This document shows positions 24,327-32,082 of a DNA stretch of 64,000 nucleotides, piece after piece. Source of the DNA: Salinimicrobium soli (lineage in GTDB: Bacteria > Bacteroidota > Bacteroidia > Flavobacteriales > Flavobacteriaceae); NCBI RefSeq assembly GCF_048323655.1, contig NZ_JBLUWW010000006.1, positions 186,001 through 250,000 of the forward strand, read 5' to 3'. The notes beneath the pieces were generated by a model. That model made no database searches and was not told the DNA's origin. It saw only the letters and a list, made by a program, of their open reading frames with translations. A program made the position numbers and the translations under genes. Each line of letters starts with the position of its first letter. Positions within the stretch are counted from its first letter, which is position 1.

Positions 24327-24628
24327 ATGGAAGATCTACCTAAGTTCAAATTTGAAGATCTACAGGTTTATCAGAAATCTTTGGATTTTGTTGACTGGCT
24401 TATGAAGTTTCAGAGAAATTCCCGAAGTCTGAGCTGTACAACCTGACTTCCCAGTTCAATAGGTTTCTTCAGATCGCAAGTGATTCGATCAAAGAGTATG
24501 TGGTGTGTTCGACTATTGCTAGTCGGCAAAGGTTTATTTCTGATCAGGAAAACCTCCTAAACCGTAAACAACTTGCAGAGCTATCAAAAATGGTCAGTAG
24601 CCTTCAGAAATACCTCCGGAATATTTAA
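24327..24628 (+). pseudogene. Decayed four-helix-bundle protein gene (23S rRNA intervening-sequence type)
   Basis: From ATG 24327 the frame reads MEDLPKFKFEDLQVYQKSLD and on to about residue 28, then runs into a stop after a frame change. A second frame continues KFPKSELYNLTSQF, then skips about 20 residues expected in the family (the RRAATSIALNIAEG region) to FLQIASDSIKEYVVC, and ends LSKMVSSLQKYLRNI. Both halves match the four-helix-bundle IVP family, often seen near Bacteroidota polysaccharide genes. One frameshift and one internal deletion make it a pseudogene. It is bracketed by heptamer arrays e and f. Confidence 0.85.
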
Positions 24629-24636
24629 ACCTTCAG

Positions 24637-24699
24637 TGTCGACTACAGACTCTCAACAACAGGCTATCGACTAAAGACTACCGCCTACCGACTAAATAG
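24637..24699. repeat. Heptamer array f (nine units, TATCGAC/TACCGAC)
   Basis: Nine 7-nt units from tgtcgac to taaatag. The array runs into the 3' end of the asparagine synthase gene, and its stop codon (24685-24687) and last four to five codons are made of repeat DNA. Confidence 0.88.
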
Positions 24700-26391
24700 A
24701 AGTGAAGTGTTGATCCACTGCCAAATGTGAAAACTACTGCTGTTATCCCCCGCTAAATACTTCTCCCACTCTTTTTGAATTTCCCGATGATCGAACCATG
24801 CTCCCGCCTGGGAATTTTTTAAGTGATGTAGCTGCTTTTCCACAAAGGGTCTTAGTTCTTTTTCCAACCATTCCCGCTGCGGAGTCTGCAGAGAGCGTTT
24901 AGGGGCATAAGAGATCCTTTCTGGAACAAGCGGCTTTAGTATCTCCCGGAGCATATATTTTCCTGTTCCGTTTTTAATTTTAAATTCTTGAGGCTGTGCA
25001 AAAGCCAGTTCAACGAGTCGATAGTCGAGAAAAGGTTCTCTTAATTCGGTGCTGTAGGCCATACTGACCCTGTCATTGAACCTTAGTGCCCGCGGGATCT
25101 TTGTGTAGAAAAGGTCCCTGAATTGAAGGTTCTGAAGTTTATTATCAAAAGGCTGCGGATACTCCGGTTTTCTTGCCAGGGCAGCAAAGTCTGGATCCAA
25201 TACTTCAGGCCGGAAAGGAGAGATGTTTCCGGTTCCCTGGATGGTGCTTCCGGAGTTCTGGTAATAATCATATCCTGCCCACTGCTCATCCATTCCCTGT
25301 CCATCCAGCAGCACCTTTATCCCGTCTTTATGTGCCTCCTCAAAAATTTTGGAATAGGCCAGGGTCGGGATACCTCCATAAGGCTCATCCTGTTGCTGAC
25401 TTATCTTCCGGGCCACATCCTGAACTTCATCTGCTAAAAAAAGAATTTTTTTCAACGGATTTTGAGTCGTGGCGATCATCTGCTCCACCCATGGTAATTC
25501 ATCATAACGTTCATCGCCTGTGTAAAATGTGTAGGCGTTGATGTGCTTCTTATCTTCGAACAGGTTCACAAGTGCGAGCAGGAGGGAGCTGTCTACGCCG
25601 CCACTGATGTTGAAACCTACAGGCACATCAGCGCGGAAGCGTAAACTAATACTGTCTTTTAGCAGGTCCAGATACAGCTCTTTTACCTCTTCAAAAGGTA
25701 AATTTTTTGGAACTTTTTTCACCCTGCTCTCAAAATCATACCATTTTTGGCTCTTTAATTTCCCTCCTGAATACTCAAGAAGATGGCCTCCGGGTAACTG
25801 GCTGATGTTCTCATAAAAGGTCTCCGCCGGCATTCCATACGAGCCATAACTAAAGTAGTTGGCCCACACCTTTTGATTGGGAGGGCTGTCAAAAATGACA
25901 TTTTTGAGTGCCTTTATTTCACTGCTGAAGTAGAGGTGAGCATTTACTTCGGAATAGAAGAATGGTTTTACGCCGAACCTGTCGCGGGCAGCAAAAAGTT
26001 TCTTTTCTGCAGAGTCCCAAATCGCAAAAGCAAACATGCCGTTGAATTTTTGCAGACATTCTTTTCCCCATTTGATGTAGGCAGCCAACAGTACTTCAGT
26101 ATCTGATGCGGTCTTAAAATGGTAAAAACTCTTCAGTTCTTCCCGAAGTTCCCTATAGTTGTAGATCTCTCCGTTAAAGCTGAGGTAGTACCTCCTAGAA
26201 TTGTCTACAAAGGGTTCATTAGCTTCGGGAGAAAGATCGATAATGGAAAGGCGGCTGTGACCTAGTGCGGCGTAACCTTCATCAAGGTAACTGCCGTTAT
26301 GGTCGGGCCCCCGATGTTTTTGTGTCTGCAGCATTTTCTGTAGTTCTGCCTCAGAAGGTTTAGGTCCAATGATACCTGCTAATCCGCACAT
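24685..26391 (-). CDS. asnB: Glutamine-hydrolysing asparagine synthase
   Basis: A 568-residue protein starting MCGLAGIIG, with Cys2 as the glutaminase nucleophile, and RGPDHNGSY and FNGEIYNYRELR in the amidotransferase domain. The synthetase domain has the PP-loop NISGGVDSSLLLALV and the DEQWAGYDYY segment. Such AsnB copies are frequent in surface-polysaccharide loci, where they may supply asparagine or amidate a uronic acid; the sequence does not choose between these. It is on the minus strand, opposite wza/wzc. The extreme C-terminus (TSLLFSR) is encoded by heptamer array f, so the original end may have been replaced. Confidence 0.92.
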   Translation of the reverse strand: MCGLAGIIGPKPSEAELQKMLQTQKHRGPDHNGSYLDEGYAALGHSRLSIIDLSPEANEPFVDNSRRYYLSFNGEIYNYRELREELKSFYHFKTASDTEVLLAAYIKWGKECLQKFNGMFAFAIWDSAEKKLFAARDRFGVKPFFYSEVNAHLYFSSEIKALKNVIFDSPPNQKVWANYFSYGSYGMPAETFYENISQLPGGHLLEYSGGKLKSQKWYDFESRVKKVPKNLPFEEVKELYLDLLKDSISLRFRADVPVGFNISGGVDSSLLLALVNLFEDKKHINAYTFYTGDERYDELPWVEQMIATTQNPLKKILFLADEVQDVARKISQQQDEPYGGIPTLAYSKIFEEAHKDGIKVLLDGQGMDEQWAGYDYYQNSGSTIQGTGNISPFRPEVLDPDFAALARKPEYPQPFDNKLQNLQFRDLFYTKIPRALRFNDRVSMAYSTELREPFLDYRLVELAFAQPQEFKIKNGTGKYMLREILKPLVPERISYAPKRSLQTPQREWLEKELRPFVEKQLHHLKNSQAGAWFDHREIQKEWEKYLAGDNSSSFHIWQWINTSLLFSR

Positions 26392-26484
26392 GAGTTATTG
26401 TATAGTGTAAGTTTGAATAATGTATAATGAAATCAAAACTATTGAAAAGCACCACAAATCAAGCGCTAAATTCCAAATTAAGAA

Positions 26485-26526
26485 AGCCAATAGCCAATAG
26501 CCAATAGCTAATGGCCAATAGCTTTT
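26485..26526. repeat. Heptamer array g (six units, AGCCAAT)
   Basis: Three perfect agccaat units followed by agctaat, ggccaat and agctttt. It lies between the NeuA-like stop and the asparagine synthase start, next to the 17-bp word shared with 17529-17545. Confidence 0.9.
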
Positions 26527-26569
26527 AAGTCAATAAATAATAAACAAAAAGTAACAAACTGATATTTGT

Positions 26570-27268
26570 TTATTGTCCAGTGATCATTGCCAAAAGCCTT
26601 TCGGCTTTCTCCCAATCCTCCGGCGCATCGATATTCACATAAGGATCTCCCGTAGTGTCGATAAAGCCGATCTTTTTTCCATAGAGGGAATTTTGATCCT
26701 TAATAACATTTGTTTTGGTCAGGTAAATTGCACCATCCCGGTGGTAGGCTTTTGGCAGCTCCTGTCTTCGGGGAATGATCTCCTTTTCTCCAGTCGCGAT
26801 CTTTAGTCCGCCATTTTCTTCCTCAAAAACCCAGTGTGGATTAAACTCCTCTGGGACTTCTCTAACGCTCAAAAGGGAATCAAACCCTCCCCGGATAAAT
26901 TCGTTTACGGCATCATCGATCAAATTCTCTCTGCGGAAAGGGCTTGTGGGTTGCAACAGGCATACAGCATCAAATTTCTCACCTGCATCCGAAAAGAACT
27001 GTAGGGCGTGTTCAATTACTTCCAGGCTACCGCTGCTGTCGCCTGCCAGTTCTTTCGGTCGTTGAAATGGAGCTTCCAGTCCAAGCCTTTTAGCAGCCGT
27101 GATGATTTCCTCGTCTTCTGAGCTGAGCACAATTCGGGAAAGCAAATTCGCTCTTTTGGCCGCTTCGATCGTGTACTGTAACAGGGGTTTTCCATCTAAC
27201 GGCTTGATGTTCTTCCCGGGAATTCCTTTGCTGCCGCCACGTGCGGGGATGAGTCCGAGTATTTTCAT
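26570..27268 (-). CDS. CMP-nonulosonate cytidylyltransferase (NeuA/LegF-like)
   Basis: A 232-residue nucleotidyltransferase. LIPARGGSKGIPGKNIKPL is the CTP-binding signature of acylneuraminate cytidylyltransferases. LQPTSPFRRENLID and YHRDGAIYLTK are further family motifs. It activates a nine-carbon sialic-type sugar (neuraminate, legionaminate or pseudaminate) with CTP. It is followed upstream on the same strand by a NeuC-like hydrolysing epimerase, the normal pathway partner, and a NeuB-like gene starts at the right window edge. The exact sugar cannot be set from sequence. A heptamer array begins 5 nt before the start codon. Confidence 0.9.
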   Translation of the reverse strand: MKILGLIPARGGSKGIPGKNIKPLDGKPLLQYTIEAAKRANLLSRIVLSSEDEEIITAAKRLGLEAPFQRPKELAGDSSGSLEVIEHALQFFSDAGEKFDAVCLLQPTSPFRRENLIDDAVNEFIRGGFDSLLSVREVPEEFNPHWVFEEENGGLKIATGEKEIIPRRQELPKAYHRDGAIYLTKTNVIKDQNSLYGKKIGFIDTTGDPYVNIDAPEDWEKAERLLAMITGQ

Positions 27269-27272
27269 GCTT

Positions 27273-27314
27273 CAGTTGTCGGTTGTCGGTTGTCAGTTTT
27301 CTGTTCTCAGTCCT
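27273..27314. repeat. Heptamer array h (six units, CGGTTGT)
   Basis: Units cagttgt, cggttgt, cggttgt, cagtttt, ctgttct and cagtcct. It begins 5 nt upstream of the NeuA-like start codon and fills half of the short gap to the NeuC-like gene. Confidence 0.88.
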
Positions 27315-27348
27315 GAAATATTATTTAATCTATTGTTTTACCTACCTC

Positions 27349-28506
27349 TTAATAAGTTATAGTTTTACTGTACTTCAGTTCAACCGTTGCCAGGATCTCT
27401 GCTATTTTTTCTCCGGAATTTCCGTCGCCATAGATTTCAGAAGCAGCAAAATGTTCCCTTGAAATCGCCTTTTTCGTGGCCTCCAGGATCTGTTGCTCAT
27501 TGTAACCGACATCGATTACATTCTCTGCCCGACCTCTTCTGTACTGTCGGTTTCCGATGTTTACCACCGGGACTCCCAAATATGCACACTCCCGTAATCC
27601 CGCACTGGAATTCCCTACCAAAGCTTTGGAGTTTTTCAGCAGTTTCAGGAAATCCAGGGGATCCATGTTTTTGAAAAAGTGAATATTTTGTGGTTTTTCC
27701 AGCTCCCGAAAAGTTCGAATAGCGTTGGAGGTGCCATCTGAACCGGCATCCACGTTTGGCCAGAACCAGAAAGTCGGATAATCAAGTTCTCTGATCGCTT
27801 TTAGGGTCTCCAAGACATGTTTTTTAGATTCTTTATATTCTGTGGTAACCGGGTGTTGCATGACCACGATATAACCGTCTTTCCAAATCAGTTCTTCTCC
27901 AACCCCGCCATATTTTTGAATAGGATCAAAATCAAGTTTCGGATTTTCGTTGATATACTTTGCAAGATCTATTGAAGGGCAACCGGTATTGATCACCATT
28001 TCGGGATCTTCTCCCAGCTTGATCACCCGTTCCCGTGCATCTTCTGATGCTACCAGGTGCAGGTCGGCAAGTTTGGTGTTGGAATGTCTTACTTTTTCAT
28101 CTATGCTTCCGGTTACTTCCCCGCCCTGAATATGCACCAGGGGGATGTTTTGATAAGCTGCCGCGATAGAAGTCGCAATGGTCTCAAAACGATCGGCTAT
28201 AGTGATCACTGCATCCGGCTTCAGGTTAAAAAATACATTGGTTAACTCCATTACTCCGAGCCCTGTGGTCTTTGCCATAGTAGTTGGGTTTTCCCCTTCC
28301 AAGACCATAAAAACTTTTGCTGCAATTGGAAAGCCGTCCTTTTCAATAAAATCTACTGCATTCCCATACCGGTCCAGCAAAGCCGAGCCTGCGATCACCA
28401 GCTGCAGTTCGAGATCAGAACGATTCTGAATGGCAGTGAGAGCTGTTTTTATTCTGCTGTAGCTGGGGCGCGCTGTGACGACCACGCAGATTTTTCTTTT
28501 GGGCAT
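27349..28506 (-). CDS. Hydrolysing UDP-N-acetylglucosamine 2-epimerase (NeuC/LegG-like)
   Basis: A 385-residue GT-B-fold epimerase. VVVTARPSYSRIKTALTAI at the N-terminus is typical of hydrolysing NeuC enzymes, with IADRFETIATSIAAAYQNIP, HIQGGEVTGSIDEKVRHS and VGNSSAGLRECAYLGVPVVN as further family blocks. It converts a UDP-HexNAc to the free 2-epimer plus UDP, the first committed step to nonulosonic acids. It is 80 nt upstream of the NeuA-like gene on the same strand. The non-hydrolysing relative WecB is at 56081-57163, so both branches are present. Confidence 0.92.
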   Translation of the reverse strand: MPKRKICVVVTARPSYSRIKTALTAIQNRSDLELQLVIAGSALLDRYGNAVDFIEKDGFPIAAKVFMVLEGENPTTMAKTTGLGVMELTNVFFNLKPDAVITIADRFETIATSIAAAYQNIPLVHIQGGEVTGSIDEKVRHSNTKLADLHLVASEDARERVIKLGEDPEMVINTGCPSIDLAKYINENPKLDFDPIQKYGGVGEELIWKDGYIVVMQHPVTTEYKESKKHVLETLKAIRELDYPTFWFWPNVDAGSDGTSNAIRTFRELEKPQNIHFFKNMDPLDFLKLLKNSKALVGNSSAGLRECAYLGVPVVNIGNRQYRRGRAENVIDVGYNEQQILEATKKAISREHFAASEIYGDGNSGEKIAEILATVELKYSKTITY

Positions 28507-28508
28507 TT

Positions 28509-28543
28509 CGGTTGTCAGTTGTGAGTTCTCAGTTTTTCGTTTT
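28509..28543. repeat. Heptamer array i (five units, CGGTTGT/CAGTTGT)
   Basis: Units cggttgt, cagttgt, gagttct, cagtttt and tcgtttt begin 3 nt upstream of the NeuC-like start codon. The unit family is the same as array h. Confidence 0.85.
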
Positions 28544-29203
28544 TGAATGATGAATCCTTGTCCGCCAGTGCTCTGTAAGAGTGAAGGGGATTGGTTAGGC
28601 TAATGTAATAAAAATGTCGTTGAGGAGCGTTATTGTTGGAGAAGCACCTTGAGAAGAAGGCCTTGCGATACCTTTGGAAAAATTTTCTAGCGGAGGGAGA
28701 TGACAGATTAATTCATTTTTTTATAGAATAATTTTTCTTGAAATGTCTTTTTTGTAAGTGTAGTGATTCTCCGGCGTGAAAAATTTTTAAAGCCTTGGAG
28801 AAAATTTAGCCGGGGAAGCACGGTTCTAATTTTGCAGGAGCAAAATTGGAAACACCTATCAAAAAAGTGTCCTTTTTTTGGTTCATTTTTTTGGAAAAGC
28901 AAAAAAATGAACAATTATGAAAAAAAAGGAATTTCTAACGACCGAAGGGAGAAAACCATATTTAAAACTAAACGTCAATGGGAGTCGTGGAGCGAAGCAA
29001 TCTGTCGTAGTTTAATTATTAGTATGTGCAGGGGAACCATAGCGGATTTGCACGCTCTCCGGGATCCCCATGACAGTTTACATAGAAGGAAATGCCACGA
29101 CCAGTTCCCAGCTTTCCAGTGATGATTCCCATTGGACATGCATCTAAAGGCTTCGGTCTCAAAAGAAATTTATTAATACATTTGAGTCAACCAAACCTAA
29201 ACT
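28544..29203. other. Gene-free 660-bp stretch with hairpins and repeat-like words
   Basis: No credible gene. It holds two perfect hairpins, AATTTTGC / GCAAAATT (28828-28847) and GTTCATTTTTTT / AAAAAAATGAAC (28881-28912), and words such as GGAGATGACAGATT and GTCGTGGAGCGAAGCAATCT resembling the repeat mosaic at 17645-17834. A TACATTTG octamer (29177-29184) just before the pyruvyltransferase gene is a possible -7 box. This looks like a boundary region of accumulated repeats upstream of the main glycan operon. Confidence 0.55.
28881..28912. repeat. 12-bp perfect inverted repeat with 8-nt loop
   Basis: GTTCATTTTTTT pairs fully with AAAAAAATGAAC around the loop GGAAAAGC. Comparable T-rich hairpins flanked by CTTTTTTTGG are, as far as I recall, common interspersed elements in Flavobacteria. 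It could also act as a weak terminator in either direction. Confidence 0.7.
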
Positions 29204-30037
29204 TTGAAGAGACCTGTCAAGTTCATAGAATATAAAAAGATCCCCCTGTTTTACTGGAGCGAAAGGCGCTTTATCTTCAGGGAAAAAGAGAACTACGGGG
29301 ATTTGCTTTCGAAATACCTGGTGGAAAAAATTAGCGGAAAAGAGGTGGAATTTGTCCACCCAAAGAAACAGCCCTGGTATAAGATCAATAAAACCAATCT
29401 CTTGGCAGCCGGGAGTATTATTCATCATGCCAGTAAGGACTCGGTGGTTTGGGGTAGCGGTATTATTGACCATGAGCAGAAAGTTGAGAAGGCTGACTTT
29501 AGAGCAGTTCGGGGACCGAAAACCAGGCAGCATCTGTTAGAACTGGGTTATGATTGTCCTGAGGTATATGGAGATCCGGCCATTCTGTTGCCGGAATATT
29601 ACAGCCCGCAGGTAGAAAAGAAATATAAATTCGGTATAGTTCCCCATTATCAGGATCATGAAAAAGCACTAAAATTATTTGGGGAAAGAGAAGAGGTCAG
29701 GGTAGTTGATTTGCTCACTCTTGATGTGGAGGCTACTACAAAAGAAATTCTGGAATGTGAAAAGGTTCTTTCAACCTCCTTACACGGTCTAATTGTGGCT
29801 CATGCCTATGGGATACCGGCTGTATGGGTTAAAATGTCAGATAAGATCTTCGGAAATGATATAAAATATGCCGATTATCTTGAGTCTGTAGGATTGAATA
29901 ATTATGAAGCCGAATTTGTAGAAGATGGTTTTTCAAAAGGAAAGATTTCAGACCTGTTTGACAAGCATGTTCCTTCAGTTTCCAAAGAAAAACATAAGGA
30001 GTTAAAAACCCGCTTACTGGAAGTAAAACCTTTCTAA
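29204..30037 (+). CDS. Polysaccharide pyruvyltransferase family protein
   Basis: A 277-residue protein of the WcaK/CsaB family. The N-terminal NYGDLLSKYLVEKISG, central AAGSIIHHASKDSVVWGSG, and C-terminal STSLHGLIVAHAYGIPAVW (with the family H-G-L-I core) are recognisable. These enzymes add a pyruvate ketal from phosphoenolpyruvate to a sugar of a surface glycan. The start appears to be TTG at 29204, as the family N-terminus fits and no ATG is available nearby. Its stop overlaps the start of the next gene by 1 nt (TAATG). It is the first gene of the right-hand glycan operon. Confidence 0.85.
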   Translation: MKRPVKFIEYKKIPLFYWSERRFIFREKENYGDLLSKYLVEKISGKEVEFVHPKKQPWYKINKTNLLAAGSIIHHASKDSVVWGSGIIDHEQKVEKADFRAVRGPKTRQHLLELGYDCPEVYGDPAILLPEYYSPQVEKKYKFGIVPHYQDHEKALKLFGEREEVRVVDLLTLDVEATTKEILECEKVLSTSLHGLIVAHAYGIPAVWVKMSDKIFGNDIKYADYLESVGLNNYEAEFVEDGFSKGKISDLFDKHVPSVSKEKHKELKTRLLEVKPF

Positions 30038-30912
30038 TGGGTATAGAAAATCAACAGAAAAATAAGGATCATTACGAGGGTCTATACAAAGAGGAGCAGG
30101 TGAAGAACATTTTACACTGGATCCATAACCTTGATGCTTTTCTAAATTCGGCTACTACGACGGAAACCAGCTGGTTTGCCATCTACAAGAATAATTTCAG
30201 GGATAGATTAGCAGGAAAGAAAGTGCTGGAAATGGGCTGTGGGGATTGTACTAATGCTGCGGTAATGGCTGCTCTTGGTGCAGACGTCTATGCCAATGAT
30301 ATTGCCGATTCCAGCGGTAGGATCATACAAGTGCTCAATGAACAATATAAATTTCAACATCCTATAAAATTCATCCCGGGTGATTTTATTGAAAATAACC
30401 TGGAGGGGAACAAATTTGATTATGTTATCGGGAAAGCTTTTCTCCATCATCTGGAAATTCCGCTGGAAGAAAAGTTTCTGGCAGAAACCGCCAGGCTTTT
30501 AAAAGCAGATGGGGAGGCCCGCTTTTTCGAGCCTGCCGTGAATTTTAAACTTTTGGATGAAGTCCGTTGGTACATTCCAGTTGGCAACCGGCCTTCAAAA
30601 TTTCAGCGAAAGAAATTTAGAAAATGGAAAAAATATGACCCGCACCCCGACCGATCTTTCAGCAGCAAACATTTTGAAACAGTCGGCAGAAAATTTTTTG
30701 AGGAAGTGAAAATCTACCCCGTCGGTACGCTGGAACGTTTTAGCCGGATGTATAAATGGGGCAAAAAACAAAACAGGTTCAAACGTTGGGCGTTAAAAAC
30801 AGAGCAGAAAATACCTTCAGGCTTGAATCGCATTCTTAGCAGAAGTCAATTGATTGTTTGCAGACAGCCTTTGACAAAAAGCGTTTACCAAGAAGAAAAT
30901 GGTAATAAGTAA
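30037..30912 (+). CDS. Class I SAM-dependent methyltransferase
   Basis: A 291-residue protein with motif I VLEMGCGDCTNAAVMAALGA, an acidic motif II region (VYANDIADSS) and GNKFDYVIGKAFLHHLEIP, the motif IV/V block of methyltransferase 11/25-type enzymes. The C-terminal third is basic and aromatic. It is coupled to the pyruvyltransferase gene, so it probably methylates the glycan or a nucleotide sugar. The acceptor is unknown. It runs towards the convergent GT4 gene, with a 12-nt gap between stops. Confidence 0.85.
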   Translation: MGIENQQKNKDHYEGLYKEEQVKNILHWIHNLDAFLNSATTTETSWFAIYKNNFRDRLAGKKVLEMGCGDCTNAAVMAALGADVYANDIADSSGRIIQVLNEQYKFQHPIKFIPGDFIENNLEGNKFDYVIGKAFLHHLEIPLEEKFLAETARLLKADGEARFFEPAVNFKLLDEVRWYIPVGNRPSKFQRKKFRKWKKYDPHPDRSFSSKHFETVGRKFFEEVKIYPVGTLERFSRMYKWGKKQNRFKRWALKTEQKIPSGLNRILSRSQLIVCRQPLTKSVYQEENGNK

Positions 30913-30924
30913 GCTAAAAGACGA

Positions 30925-32082
30925 TTACCTGTCCTTCAATCTCTTTCCCCTGACTAATTTATTGTAAAACTGGATATTTTGTTTCACCACCACATCTGAA
31001 GAAAACTTCTCCAAGACTCTTTCTCTTGCTGCTTTTCCCATTTTTGTTGCAAGCTCAGGATCTTTCAACAGTTGTAGAACCTTTTCGGCGTAACCATTAT
31101 GATCTTTAGGATCAACCGTGAAGCCGGTCTTGCCATCGGTCATGACTTCCTTTGCCCAGCCAATATTAGAGGTGATTAGGGGTTTTTCCATGGCCATGGC
31201 TTCGATCCAGGTCATGGGTAAAGCTTCGGCAAAAGAAGGCAGGACCACCACATTTGCTTTTGCAATTTGCTCCCTGATCTGCGTGTAAGGAAGTTCGCCT
31301 AACCAGACAACCTTCTGGATTGCCTCGGGAGTAAATTTTTCTTCCATTAATTTTCTGGTGGAGCTCCCAGTTTTTTGGTCAACCACGTCTTTTCCGGCTA
31401 TGATAAGCTGAGCTTCTGGATTCTCCCGAATCGCCAGGTTGAAGATTTCAGGCAGTTCCAGCACTCCTTTTTTTCTTATAACACTTCCGAAGTACAGTAT
31501 ACTGTCGAGGCTGGTCTTTTTGTTATTAGGGGCAAAATTTTGCACGTCTACAGAATTAGGGATCACCCGAATCTCTTTTTTTAGGTCGAACAGTTGTGCT
31601 GTTTTCTCAGCTGTAAACCGACTGACTGCGACCAAGTAATCTGCATTCTGCATGGCGAGTTTTTCAAACCAGAAATTCTTTCTTTTTTGTACTCTGTTCT
31701 CAAGATGACAGAAGTAAGTGTCACTTCCGTGCAATCTGAGGACCAGCGGGCAGCGCAGCTTCATAAAAGCTGAGATCCCGGTCCAATCAGGTACTTCTAC
31801 AGCGTCTATATGATCCACAGCAATGTATTTGTTCAGGTAGTTCTGAAGGTATTTTCGATAAAGATACCAACCAAATAGCCTGAACTTCTGTTGCTTAATT
31901 AAATGAATCTTTAACCCTTCATCCATGAAGATATCATTCTCCTGTTGTTCATAGATAAAAATGGAAACCTGTATGCCTTTTTCAACCATGCCGGTGGCCA
32001 AATTCCTGATGCTGGTACCGATTCCCGCAGCAGGACTGCTGCGAGGGTGAGGATATTCAGGAGTTAGAAGGCCTATGTGCAT
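30925..32082 (-). CDS. Family 4 glycosyltransferase
   Basis: A 385-residue GT-B enzyme. The N-terminal Rossmann half starts MHIGLLTPEYPHPRSSPAAG, with GIGTSIRNLATGM. The C-terminal donor half has LYFGSVIRKKGVLELPEI, VVWLGELPYTQI and the E-x7-E block (FAEALPMTWIEAMAMEKP) typical of GT4. It is the last of three minus-strand genes (30925-34271) inside an otherwise plus-strand locus. The sulfotransferase gene upstream abuts it with no gap. The donor and acceptor are unknown. Confidence 0.9.
   Translation of the reverse strand: MHIGLLTPEYPHPRSSPAAGIGTSIRNLATGMVEKGIQVSIFIYEQQENDIFMDEGLKIHLIKQQKFRLFGWYLYRKYLQNYLNKYIAVDHIDAVEVPDWTGISAFMKLRCPLVLRLHGSDTYFCHLENRVQKRKNFWFEKLAMQNADYLVAVSRFTAEKTAQLFDLKKEIRVIPNSVDVQNFAPNNKKTSLDSILYFGSVIRKKGVLELPEIFNLAIRENPEAQLIIAGKDVVDQKTGSSTRKLMEEKFTPEAIQKVVWLGELPYTQIREQIAKANVVVLPSFAEALPMTWIEAMAMEKPLITSNIGWAKEVMTDGKTGFTVDPKDHNGYAEKVLQLLKDPELATKMGKAARERVLEKFSSDVVVKQNIQFYNKLVRGKRLKDR

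Noticed and set aside
18765..28543. Heptamer arrays as CRISPR
   Set aside because: Units are 7 nt with no spacers, and no cas genes are present in the window.
28763..29122. Plus-strand frame of 119 codons in the gene-free border
   Set aside because: The translation runs through hairpins and repeat words, has no recognisable domain, and changes character along its length.
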